A DNA stretch of 64,000 nt from Planotetraspora sp. A-T 1434 (lineage in GTDB: Bacteria > Actinomycetota > Actinomycetes > Streptosporangiales > Streptosporangiaceae), in the NCBI RefSeq assembly GCF_025420585.1, contig NZ_JAOEGB010000015.1, positions 124,001 to 188,000 of the forward strand, read 5' to 3'. This document shows, piece after piece, positions 56,652 through 64,000 of the stretch; positions within the stretch are counted from its first letter, which is position 1; each line of letters opens with the position of its first letter. A program made the translations under genes and the position numbers. The notes under the pieces are model-generated. The model made no database searches. It saw only the letters and a list, made by a program, of their open reading frames with translations, and was not told the origin of the DNA.

Positions 56652-58502
56652 TCAGACGACAACCCGCGTGCCGTAGTCCTCCAGCCAGGCGTTGAACTGA
56701 AGCAGCCCTTCCATCGACATCCGGGCGGGGCTCTGGGTGCTGGTGGCGCCGAGCGGCTGGTCGATGACGGTCCGCATCCCCTTCAGGTCGAGGAGAGGCG
56801 CGGCGGCGAGGTCCTCGCGGCCGAGCATCCGCGCCACCTCGGTGCGCAGGCCCTGCTCGTAGGACGGGTCCTGCGTGGAGGGATACGGGCTCTTGCGGCG
56901 TTCGATCACCGAGCGCGGCAGCAGGTCGGCGGTTGCGGCGCGCAGCAGGCTCTTCTCGTGCCCGTCGAAGGTCTTCATCGCCCAAGGCGTGTTGAAGACG
57001 TACTCCACCAGCCGGTGATCGCAGAACGGCACACGGACCTCGAGCCCGACGGCCATGCTCATGCGGTCCTTGCGGTCGAGCAGAATCTGCACGAACCGGG
57101 TGAGATGCAGGTAGCTGATCTCCCGCATGCGCCTTTCCAGGCCGCCCTCGCCCGGCAGGTGCGGCACCTCCGCCAGCGCCTGCTGGTAGCTGTGGGCCCG
57201 GTACGCCGGGATGTCCAACTTGCGCAGCAGGTGCTCGTCGAGGAACTGGCCCGGCGTCGACATGCCACGCATGACGGGTGTGGCCAGCCACGGGAAGGTG
57301 TGGGCGTTCACCGCCTCGGGATCGTGGAACCAGCGGTACCCGCCGAAGACCTCGTCGGCCGATTCGCCCGACAGCGCCACCGTGGAGTGGCTGCGGATCG
57401 CCTTGAAGAGCAGGTACAGCGAGGTGTCCATGTCGCCGATGCCGACCGGCAGGTCACGTGCCCGCAGGACGGCCGCGCGCACGGCCGGGTCCATGAGATC
57501 GGCCGAATCGAGCACGATGTCCGCGTGCTCGGAGCCGACGTGCCGTACGACGTCGTGGACGTACGGCGTGTCCGGTGTGTCGCGTGCCTCGTCGGGCTGG
57601 AAGTTCTCCTCGTATCCGGCGAAGTCCACCGAGAACGACCGCACCTTGGTTTGGTGGCCCTCCAGCGCCCGCGCGGCCAGCGCCGTGACGGCACTGGAGT
57701 CGAGGCCCCCGGACAGGAGCGTGCAGAGGGGCACATCGGAGATGAGCTGCCGCGTGACGATGTCCTCCAGCAGCTCGCGGACGGTCCGTACGGTCGTCTG
57801 GAGATCGTCGGTGTGCTCGCGGGCTTCGAGCCGCCAGTAACGCCGCTTGCTCAGGCCCTCCCGGCGCACCTTGACGATCTGGCCGGGGCGCACCTCGTAC
57901 ATCCCTCGGAAGATCGCGTTCTCCGGTGTCTTGACGAAGGCGAGCACCTCGCGGAGGCCGTCGGCGTCCACCACCCGCTGCGCGAGCGGGTTGGCGAGGA
58001 TGGCCTTGGGCTCGGAGCCGAAGAGCACTCCATCGGGCGTCGGGTAGTAGTAGAGCGGCTTGATCCCCATCCGGTCGCGGACGAGCAGTAGTTCCTCACG
58101 CCGGGCGTCCCAGATGGCGAAGGCGTACATGCCGTTGAGGCGGGCGACGAAGTCCTCGCCCCACTCCAGGTACGCCTGGAGGACGACCTCGGTGTCGCTG
58201 TGCGTCCGGAAGCGGTGCCCCCGCTGGGTCAGCTCGGCGCGCAGCTCGCGGAAGTTGTAGGCCTCACCACTGTAGGTGAGCACGGCGAGCACCCGGCCGT
58301 CGTCTTCGGCGACCATGGGCTGGCGGCCGCCCTCGATGTCGATGATGGCGAGCCGCCGGTGGCCCAGTGCCGCGTGCGGAGCGAGCCACAATCCCTCGGC
58401 GTCCGGCCCCCTGCAGGCCATCGTGTCAACCATCGCCTGCGCGGTCCCCCGCTCCTGGCGAAGATCGCGCCCGTAGTCCACCCAGCCGCTGATTCCACAC
58501 AT
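56652..58502 (-). CDS. asnB: Asparagine synthase, glutamine-hydrolysing
   Basis: 616 aa. The start is set at ATG 58502 because the glutaminase needs Cys directly after Met (MCGISGWVDYG); GGGGGG lies upstream. The class II glutaminase domain (RLAIIDIEGGRQPM, YSGEAYNFRELR) is followed by the synthetase PP-loop SGGLDSSAVTAL and later SGESADEVFGGYRWF. It lies between xseA and xseB on the opposite strand, 7 bp from the end of xseA. AsnB-type enzymes may also amidate other carboxylates, but the sequence looks like an ordinary asparagine synthase. Confidence 0.93.
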   Translation of the reverse strand: MCGISGWVDYGRDLRQERGTAQAMVDTMACRGPDAEGLWLAPHAALGHRRLAIIDIEGGRQPMVAEDDGRVLAVLTYSGEAYNFRELRAELTQRGHRFRTHSDTEVVLQAYLEWGEDFVARLNGMYAFAIWDARREELLLVRDRMGIKPLYYYPTPDGVLFGSEPKAILANPLAQRVVDADGLREVLAFVKTPENAIFRGMYEVRPGQIVKVRREGLSKRRYWRLEAREHTDDLQTTVRTVRELLEDIVTRQLISDVPLCTLLSGGLDSSAVTALAARALEGHQTKVRSFSVDFAGYEENFQPDEARDTPDTPYVHDVVRHVGSEHADIVLDSADLMDPAVRAAVLRARDLPVGIGDMDTSLYLLFKAIRSHSTVALSGESADEVFGGYRWFHDPEAVNAHTFPWLATPVMRGMSTPGQFLDEHLLRKLDIPAYRAHSYQQALAEVPHLPGEGGLERRMREISYLHLTRFVQILLDRKDRMSMAVGLEVRVPFCDHRLVEYVFNTPWAMKTFDGHEKSLLRAATADLLPRSVIERRKSPYPSTQDPSYEQGLRTEVARMLGREDLAAAPLLDLKGMRTVIDQPLGATSTQSPARMSMEGLLQFNAWLEDYGTRVVV

Positions 58503-58655
58503 TCGACGACCCCCCGGTTCATCGGTCTGCTTGGTATACCCGTTAAAACGTTCAAATGGTTTCATCTATGCCCATTATGGGATAAATAACGCTGGCATCG
58601 TGATCATTTGGGAGGCGTGGTCAGTTTGTCGGCGGCGGCCTCTATCGTGGGTGCC

Positions 58656-58895
58656 GTGGCCGAGGAGAAGCAGACACCGTCGTACGAGCAGGCTCGCGAG
58701 GAGCTGACCGAAGTGGTCCGCCGGCTGGAGACGGGCGGGCTGACGCTGGAGCAGTCGATCGAGCTGTGGGAGCGGGGAGAGAAGCTCGCCGCGGTCTGCG
58801 AGGAGTGGCTGCAGGGCGCCCGGGTCAAGCTGGCCGCCGCCATGGCCCAGCGCCAGGAGCCTCAGCCGAACAACTCCGACGAAGCGCCCTTCTAG
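58656..58895 (+). CDS. xseB: Exodeoxyribonuclease VII small subunit
   Basis: 79 aa from GTG 58656 (AEEKQTPSYEQAREEL), a normal length for XseB; a longer reading from 58608 is possible but adds an unconserved stretch. The family core is seen in VVRRLETGGLTLEQSIELWERGEKLA. Separated from xseA by the antisense asnB gene. Confidence 0.9.
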   Translation: MAEEKQTPSYEQAREELTEVVRRLETGGLTLEQSIELWERGEKLAAVCEEWLQGARVKLAAAMAQRQEPQPNNSDEAPF

Positions 58896-58938
58896 GACGA
58901 CCGTCGCCAACCAAGGCGCGCCGCCGAGGCCGCGCCGA

Positions 58939-59475
58939 TCAGCCGGAGGCGGGGGCGGATTGAGGGACGAGCGAGGCGGCGAGGGCGGTCAGCTCCTGCC
59001 AATCGGCGGAGCCGGTGACGATCACGGCGTGATCGGGGAGGATCCGGACGAGCGACCGCTGGTTCTTGTCCGGGCGGAACCGCTCCTCCCAGGTCGCGCC
59101 GTTGATCTGGCGGCTGCCCGTGGCCTTGTCGGTGTTGGCCATCCGGTTGGCGAAAGCGGCGGCCGGCTGCTCGTTGCTCTGCGCGAGCATGGCGTGCATC
59201 CGCTTGCCGGTCGCGAAGCCCAGGCGCCAGGTGACGGTGCCGCCGTTCTGGGTCAGCGTCGAGCTGTTGGCGATCCAGTTCGGGAGGGCCTGGCGGGGCG
59301 CCTCGATCTCGTACGGCGCTGACCGGACGGCGTTGGCCAGGTCGATCTTGTAGTCCACGGCAGGGATGTGCTCGGTCCTGCTCTGAGGCGTGATGAGCAG
59401 AAACACAGCGACGCCCGCGAGGCAGATGGCCAGCGCGACGGCATAGCCGTAGAAACCCTGCGTGAATCGTCCCAC
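58939..59475 (-). CDS. DUF4245-like membrane-anchored protein
   Basis: 178 aa. One N-terminal transmembrane helix (YAVALAICLAGVAVFLLI) and an extracytoplasmic domain with PAVDYKIDLANAVRSAPYEI and LPNWIANSSTL, characteristic of DUF4245 proteins, which are usually found near glpX in actinomycetes. Function unknown. Confidence 0.85.
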   Translation of the reverse strand: MGRFTQGFYGYAVALAICLAGVAVFLLITPQSRTEHIPAVDYKIDLANAVRSAPYEIEAPRQALPNWIANSSTLTQNGGTVTWRLGFATGKRMHAMLAQSNEQPAAAFANRMANTDKATGSRQINGATWEERFRPDKNQRSLVRILPDHAVIVTGSADWQELTALAASLVPQSAPASG

Positions 59476-59512
59476 GTCAGAGGAGATTACCCGGTGCAGG
59501 GAGGGGCAGCCG

Positions 59513-60106
59513 CTAAGGATGCCGGATTTGGCCGATGATGAGAAGAGCGTCCTCTGCCATCTTCCGGGCGGCCTCGGGGTCCTCCGAGAGGGTCACCTCC
59601 TGGACGACGGCGGCGAGCGCGCCGGTGACCACCACCACCAGAGCGTCCTCGTGCTCGAAGAGGGCGGCGGTCCTCCTGGCCCACTGGCGGAGCCGGTCCC
59701 GCATGATGACCTCGAATCCGGGAGGGGCGTCCCCCCGGAGAAACAGCGCGGCGAGATCCCGCTCCGCCAGACAGCCCTCCAGGTATGCCCGGGCGGCCGA
59801 GAGGAACACGGGCATCGGGTCGGTCTCCCCCGCGGCCCGCGCCGTCTGGACGGCCTGCCTGGTCCGCTGGGTCTGCCGCTTCTGGAACTCTTCGAACAGC
59901 GTCAGGTAGAGGTCGGCCTTGCCGGAGAAGTGGTGGTAGAGGCTGCCGACGCTCGCCCCGGCTCGGGCCACGACCTCGGTCACTCCGGCTTCCGCGAAGC
60001 CGCTTGTGACGAAAATCTCCTTCGCCGCTTCGAGGAGCGCGCCGCGCGTGGCCGCGCCACGCTCCGACGTGCGCACTGTTACCGGTCGCTCGGTGTCGCT
60101 GCTCAT
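59513..60106 (-). CDS. TetR-family transcriptional regulator
   Basis: 197 aa. N-terminal helix-turn-helix (ATRGALLEAAKEIFVTSGF, VTEVVARAGASVGSLYHHFSGKADLY) with a divergent ligand-binding domain. It is divergent from glpX, and a TetR-type palindrome (60121-60135) lies just upstream of its start, so it may regulate itself and perhaps glpX. Ligand unknown. Confidence 0.92.
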   Translation of the reverse strand: MSSDTERPVTVRTSERGAATRGALLEAAKEIFVTSGFAEAGVTEVVARAGASVGSLYHHFSGKADLYLTLFEEFQKRQTQRTRQAVQTARAAGETDPMPVFLSAARAYLEGCLAERDLAALFLRGDAPPGFEVIMRDRLRQWARRTAALFEHEDALVVVVTGALAAVVQEVTLSEDPEAARKMAEDALLIIGQIRHP

Positions 60107-60120
60107 GACCGCGACGATAT

Positions 60121-60135
60121 CCCGACCTGTCGGTC
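60121..60135. promoter_or_regulatory. Candidate TetR operator
   Basis: CCCGACCTGTCGGTC contains the inverted pair CCGAC-CT-GTCGG and resembles the CCGACC/GGTCGG operators of many actinobacterial TetR proteins. It is 15 bp upstream of the tetR start and about 60 bp from the putative glpX -35 box. Confidence 0.5.
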
Positions 60136-60191
60136 CTGGGGCGTCCCCTGACCAAATGGCCTCCTACCTGCTGTGACAGGTCCAGACCAAT

Positions 60192-60221
60192 CAGACAAAG
60201 CCGGGGGTCTCGGCCTACGAT
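60192..60221 (+). promoter_or_regulatory. Possible glpX promoter
   Basis: CAGACA (60192-60197) and TACGAT (60216-60221) with an 18-bp spacer, followed by a GAGAGGAAGG ribosome binding site before the glpX ATG at 60245. Confidence 0.4.
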
Positions 60222-60244
60222 CTCTGTAGAGAGGAAGGCGATCG

Positions 60245-61273
60245 ATGTCTGAACACGTACCGGCCGCTCTGGCGACGGGGGAACACGCGCCCGACCGCAA
60301 CCTGGCTCTCGAGTTGGTGCGCGTGACCGAGGCCGCGGCCATGGCCGCCGCCCGCTGGGTGGGCCGGGGCGACAAGAACGGGGCGGACGGCGCCGCGGTC
60401 AACGCCATGCGCCAGCTGATCAACACGGTCTCCATGCGGGGCGCCGTCGTGATCGGCGAGGGCGAGAAGGACAACGCTCCCATGCTCTACAACGGGGAAG
60501 AGGTCGGCGACGGCACGGGCCCCGACTGCGACGTGGCCGTCGACCCGATCGACGGCACCCGCCTGTGCGCCCTCGGCATGAACAACGCGATCTCCGTCAT
60601 CGCGGTCAGCGAGCGCGGCTCGATGTACGACCCGTCCGCCGTCTTCTACATGGAGAAGCTGGTCACGGGTCCGGAGGCCGCCGACCAGGTGGACATCGAG
60701 GCGCCGGTCGCCGACAACATCCGGGCGGTGGCCAGGGCCAAGGGCGCCAAGCCGTCCGACGTGACGGTGGTCATCCTCGACCGCCCCCGGCACGAGGGCG
60801 TCGTAAAGGAGGTCAGGGAGACCGGAGCGCGGATCAAGTTCATCACCGACGGCGACGTGGCCGGCGCGATCATGGCGGCCCGCGCCGGGACCGGCGTCGA
60901 CCTGCTGCTCGGCATCGGCGGGACGCCGGAGGGCATCATCGCGGCCTGCGCGATGAAGTGCCTGGGCGGCGTCATCCAGGGCAAGCTGTGGCCGCGCGAC
61001 GAGCAGGAGCGGCGCAAGGCCCTGGACGCCGGGCTCGACCTCGGCCAGGTGCTCACGACCGACGACCTGGTCCGCTCCGACGACGTGTTCTTCGCGGCGA
61101 CGGGGATCACCGACGGGGAGCTCATGTACGGCGTGCGGTTCCAGGGTGGGGCCGCCGTCACGCACTCCCTCGTCATGCGGGGCCGTTCCGGCACGATCCG
61201 CAAGATCGAGAGCGAGCACCAGCTCTGGAAGCTGGGCGCCTACAGCGCGATCAACTTCGACACGGCTGTGTGA
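60245..61273 (+). CDS. glpX: Class II fructose-1,6-bisphosphatase
   Basis: 342-aa gluconeogenic phosphatase. Metal and substrate motifs are [33 protein letters not shown] and [11 protein letters not shown], as in GlpX. ATG at 60245 with a strong GAGAGGAAGG upstream. In actinomycetes it is normally the sole FBPase and sits near fumarase and DUF4245, which is also adjacent here. Confidence 0.96.
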   Translation: MSEHVPAALATGEHAPDRNLALELVRVTEAAAMAAARWVGRGDKNGADGAAVNAMRQLINTVSMRGAVVIGEGEKDNAPMLYNGEEVGDGTGPDCDVAVDPIDGTRLCALGMNNAISVIAVSERGSMYDPSAVFYMEKLVTGPEAADQVDIEAPVADNIRAVARAKGAKPSDVTVVILDRPRHEGVVKEVRETGARIKFITDGDVAGAIMAARAGTGVDLLLGIGGTPEGIIAACAMKCLGGVIQGKLWPRDEQERRKALDAGLDLGQVLTTDDLVRSDDVFFAATGITDGELMYGVRFQGGAAVTHSLVMRGRSGTIRKIESEHQLWKLGAYSAINFDTAV

Positions 61274-61276
61274 GGC

Positions 61277-61954
61277 TCAGGGTCTGCGGAACAGGCCCTT
61301 ACGGGGACGCCGGGGCGACCGGGCGATCACCTTGCCGCCGAAGACGAATCCCGCCAGCTCGATGACGGGCGCGTCCGGACCGTATCCGGCCGCGCCCGGC
61401 GGAAGCCGCACCTCATTCCGCAGCGATCCCACGCGCGCCGACGGCGCAGTGACGATCCGCACCCCCTCCGGCACGATGAGCGTGACCGTGCCCGCCATGA
61501 CGGCGAGCTGGACCACCACCCGGCGCGACTGGAGCAGCGCCTCACACAGGTCCATGGTGACCCGGCCGCCGAGCGAGGTGACGGGCACCTGCGAGGGCAC
61601 GACCCACCGGCCCGCCCGGCTCTCCGTGCGGAAGAAGGCCGTGACCGGACGGCCGTCCATGTTGAACGGCTGGCTCTCCGGGGGAAGCAGGTCCGTGGTG
61701 AGGGCGGCGAGCTCGCCCAGCGTCCGGGCGGTGTAGGCCCGCTCCACCCGCTCCTCGTGTTCGGGAGGGGTGAGCCTGCCGTCGGTCACCGCGTCGGCCA
61801 GAACCTTGATCACGCGTTCCCTGTCCGCGTCGGACGCCCGCAGCTCGGCCGCGCCGGGCGCGTCCGGGGCTCGCGGGGCGAGGAACGCGGAGACGGCGGA
61901 CAGCCACTTGGACTCGGTGCTCACACCATTGAGAGTACGGCCGTTCGGAGGCAT
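61277..61954 (-). CDS. DUF1707 protein with LiaF-like C-terminal domain
   Basis: 225 aa. The N-terminal DUF1707 (ELRASDADRERVIKVLADAV, GRLTPPEHEERVERAYTARTLGEL) is followed by a C-terminal domain with VTAFFRTESRAGRW and TLIVPEGVRIV, like the cell-wall-stress protein LiaF. No membrane helix is obvious. The start may be ATG 61954 or GTG 61924; neither has a Shine-Dalgarno, so the message may be leaderless. Ends 3 bp from glpX on the opposite strand. Confidence 0.8.
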   Translation of the reverse strand: MPPNGRTLNGVSTESKWLSAVSAFLAPRAPDAPGAAELRASDADRERVIKVLADAVTDGRLTPPEHEERVERAYTARTLGELAALTTDLLPPESQPFNMDGRPVTAFFRTESRAGRWVVPSQVPVTSLGGRVTMDLCEALLQSRRVVVQLAVMAGTVTLIVPEGVRIVTAPSARVGSLRNEVRLPPGAAGYGPDAPVIELAGFVFGGKVIARSPRRPRKGLFRRP

Positions 61955-62023
61955 TGACCGCGTGCGGCGGCGACTCCTACGCTGGCCGAAACTTGAACCC
62001 TCCTCATGTTCCCCGGAGGCCGC

Positions 62024-63217
62024 GTGCCGACCCCACTGCCCACCTCACGCGACCGGCAGGCGCGGCTCGCCACCTTCGCCGTCTTCTTCGTCCAGGGCCT
62101 CACGTTCGCCACGCTGCTCACCCAGGTGGCCGCGCTGCAGAGGAAGCACGGCCTCAGCGACGACCAGCTCACCCTGTTGCTGCTCGTCGTACCGGTGATC
62201 GCGGGGGTCGGGAGCGTGCTCGCGGGCGTGCTCGCCTCCCGGTTCGGCAGCCGCCTGATCCTCCGGGTGGTCCAGCCGCTCGCGTGCGTGGCGGTCGTCC
62301 TGGCCGGGCTGGCCTCCAGCGTCCCGCTGCTCGTGGCGGCCAACGTGCTGTTCGGCCTCGGTCTCGGCGGCGTGGACGCGGGGATGAACATGCAGGGCGT
62401 CGCGGTCGAGCGCCGGTACGGCAGGGCGGTCCTGACCGGCTTCCACGCCCTGTGGAGCGCGGCGGCGGTGATCGGCGCGGGATGGGCCTCCGTGGCGGGC
62501 GGCCTCGGCCTGAGCCTCCCGGCCATGTTCGCGACGGCCATGGCCCCCGCCGTGGTGATCTCGCTGATCGCCTCCACGTGGCTCTGCGTGCCGCAGGAGG
62601 AGCATGTGGCGGCGGACGCCGTACAGACCGCGTCGAGGGTCCCCTGGAAGGCGATCATCCCGCTCTGCCTGGCGATGTGCTTCCTGTACGTGGGCGACGC
62701 CTCGATCTCCAACTACGGCTCGGTCTTCATGGACAAGATCATCCACGCGACCGCCGCCGTGGCGCCCTGGGCGCTGGGCGCCTACCAGGCGACCACGTTC
62801 GCCGTCCGGGTCGGCGGCGACTTCGCGGTCCGCCGGTACGGCCCGGCAATGATCGTCCGGATCGGCGGCGCGATCGCCACGCTCGGCTTCGCCGCGATCG
62901 TCGCGGCGCCGAACGAAGTGCTGGCCGTCGCGGGCTTCGCCCTGACCGGCATCGGCCTGTCCGTCGTCGCCCCGCAGTCGTTCTCCGCGGCGGGCCGCCT
63001 CGACCCGGCCGGGACCGGCGTGGCGATCGCCCGGGTCAACATGTTCAACTACCTCGGCTTCATCGTCGGCGCGGCCCTCGTGGGCGGCATCGCCGACTCA
63101 GCCGACTACCGGATCGCGTTCGCCGCGCCGCTCGTGCTCGCCGCCGCGATCATCGTGCTGGCCCGCGGCTTCCAACCGGCTCCCGCCGCCACCGTCACCG
63201 CGCCCGCCACGTCCTGA
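62024..63217 (+). CDS. Major facilitator superfamily transporter
   Basis: About 397 aa with twelve predicted helices. The GTG at 62024 is chosen over ATG 62006 because GGAGG lies 4 bases before it. The loop after helix 2 (LASRFGSRLI) and the GLGLGGVDAGMNMQGVAVER segment place it with YbjJ/fucose-permease-like MFS proteins. Substrate unknown. Its 3' end overlaps the antisense iolD by 23 bp; a role in inositol uptake is possible but not shown. Confidence 0.88.
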   Translation: MPTPLPTSRDRQARLATFAVFFVQGLTFATLLTQVAALQRKHGLSDDQLTLLLLVVPVIAGVGSVLAGVLASRFGSRLILRVVQPLACVAVVLAGLASSVPLLVAANVLFGLGLGGVDAGMNMQGVAVERRYGRAVLTGFHALWSAAAVIGAGWASVAGGLGLSLPAMFATAMAPAVVISLIASTWLCVPQEEHVAADAVQTASRVPWKAIIPLCLAMCFLYVGDASISNYGSVFMDKIIHATAAVAPWALGAYQATTFAVRVGGDFAVRRYGPAMIVRIGGAIATLGFAAIVAAPNEVLAVAGFALTGIGLSVVAPQSFSAAGRLDPAGTGVAIARVNMFNYLGFIVGAALVGGIADSADYRIAFAAPLVLAAAIIVLARGFQPAPAATVTAPATS

Positions 63218-64000
63218 GGTAGGGCTCCTGGGCCCGCTTGGCCTGGTCGTACCGTTCGCGGATCTCCGGAACGCCCACCTCGGCCACCGGGACGTCCCAC
63301 CACGCCTCGGAGTCCGGCGTTCCCCCGGGCACGGTCTCGACGTAGACCACGGTGGTCCGGGTCGCCTCCATGGCCTTGGCGAGGGTGCTCCGCAGGGAGC
63401 CGGGATCGCTCGCCTTGAGCACGTCGGCCCCGAGGCTCGCCGCGTTGGCCGCCAGGTCAACCGGGAGAGGGCCCCCGTCCAGCTCTCCCGAGCCGCCGCG
63501 CAGGCGGTAGGCCGTGCCGAGCCGCTCCGCGCCGACCGACTCCGACAGGTTGCCGATGGACGCGAACCCCTGGTTGTCCACCAGGACGATCACGAGCTTG
63601 ACGCCCTCCTGGACGGCGGTGGCGATCTCCTGGGCCATCATGAGGTACGACCCATCCCCGACCAGCACGAACACCTCGCGCTCAGGGTCGGCGAGCTTCA
63701 CGCCGAGCCCCCCGGCGATCTCGTAGCCCATGCAGGAGAAGCCGTACTCGACGTGGTATTCCGTCGGGTCGGACGCCCGCCAGAGCTTGTGCAGGTCGCC
63801 CGGCATCGAACCGGCGGCGTTGACCACGACGCCTCCGCCGGCCACCTCGTTGAGGATGCCGAGCGCGACCGGCTGGGTCAGCGCGTCGCCCTCGTACGCC
63901 CGGGAGATCACCGCCTGCCAGTCCCCTGCCAGCGAGGCCGCCCGTGCCGTCCATTCCTCATCGGCCCGCCAGTCCCGCACGTCCAGCGCCTCGATCGCGG
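63195..64000 (-). CDS. iolD: 3D-(3,5/4)-trihydroxycyclohexane-1,2-dione hydrolase, C-terminal part (5' end beyond window)
   Basis: The frame stays open to the window end, so the gene is cut. The visible 268 residues are the C-terminal thiamine-diphosphate-binding half of an IolD-type enzyme of myo-inositol breakdown: HVEYGFSCMGYEIAGGLGVK, then the TPP/Mg loop VGDGSYLMMAQE ... VLVDNQGFASIG, and VYVETVPGGTPDSEAWWDVP, which separates IolD from acetolactate synthase. Other iol genes would be expected beyond the window. Confidence 0.88.
   Translation of the reverse strand, partial: AIEALDVRDWRADEEWTARAASLAGDWQAVISRAYEGDALTQPVALGILNEVAGGGVVVNAAGSMPGDLHKLWRASDPTEYHVEYGFSCMGYEIAGGLGVKLADPEREVFVLVGDGSYLMMAQEIATAVQEGVKLVIVLVDNQGFASIGNLSESVGAERLGTAYRLRGGSGELDGGPLPVDLAANAASLGADVLKASDPGSLRSTLAKAMEATRTTVVYVETVPGGTPDSEAWWDVPVAEVGVPEIRERYDQAKRAQEPYLRTWRAR

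Noticed and set aside
58503-58565. N-terminal extension of asnB
   Set aside because: It would bury the Cys that must be the first residue after Met removal in the glutaminase.

Overview
The window is high-GC DNA from an actinomycete, most likely of the Streptosporangiales type. The lineage is inferred from gene content only: mycothiol biosynthesis (mshB), two menaquinone-type succinate dehydrogenases, DUF6113, DUF6542 and DUF4245 proteins, an IspH / lipid-droplet protein / XseA / XseB / GlpX neighbourhood, and many GTG starts with GTGA or ATGA stop-start overlaps. No rRNA, tRNA, insertion sequence, integrase or CRISPR array was seen.

Layout. 1-7005 (+): a tight cluster of two paralogous sigma-region-4-like proteins flanking a superfamily 1 (UvrD-type) helicase with a RelE-like N-terminus, then a CysRS-like synthetase. 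7001-7203: five copies of a short dyad at 53-bp spacing. 7210-12000 (-): RraA, an ECF sigma operon with a membrane-anchored hydrolase, and an mshB operon. 12032-15034 (+): an S9 peptidase and a PLP enzyme. 14952-17188: a two-component system divergent from a small secreted protein. 17373-21934 (-): a heterodimeric ABC exporter with one degenerate ATP site, and an unknown protein. 22045-24777: an arsenic island (arsI | arsR-aqpS-arsC-arsN). 24891-28293 (-): succinate dehydrogenase of the diheme sdhCAB type, divergent from a LysR regulator with two palindromic operator-like sites. 29435-32593 (+): a three-gene signalling relay. 32690-36196 (+): a second succinate dehydrogenase of the mycobacterial Sdh1 type. 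36278-38832: a membrane protein, a NUDIX hydrolase and the start of a type IV secretion-like locus. 37702-48252 (-): conjugation-type genes (NlpC/P60 hydrolase, VirB8-like, VirB6/TrbL-like, VirB4, TcpE-ParA fusion, small two-TM protein, TcpC-like) without relaxase or coupling protein. 49202-50080: a secreted repeat protein of unusual sequence. 50207-61273: housekeeping block (ychF, rmuC, ispH, xseA, asnB, xseB, DUF4245, TetR, glpX). 61277-64000: DUF1707 protein, MFS transporter and an iolD gene cut by the window end.

The parts most worth following up are the sigma4-like/helicase/sigma4-like module at the left edge, the orphan type IV secretion-like locus, the secreted repeat protein at 49.2-50.1 kb, the 53-bp dyad array, and the two succinate dehydrogenases that bracket a LysR regulator and a phospho-relay. 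All functional statements are from reading the sequence and from knowledge of the families; no searches were run.
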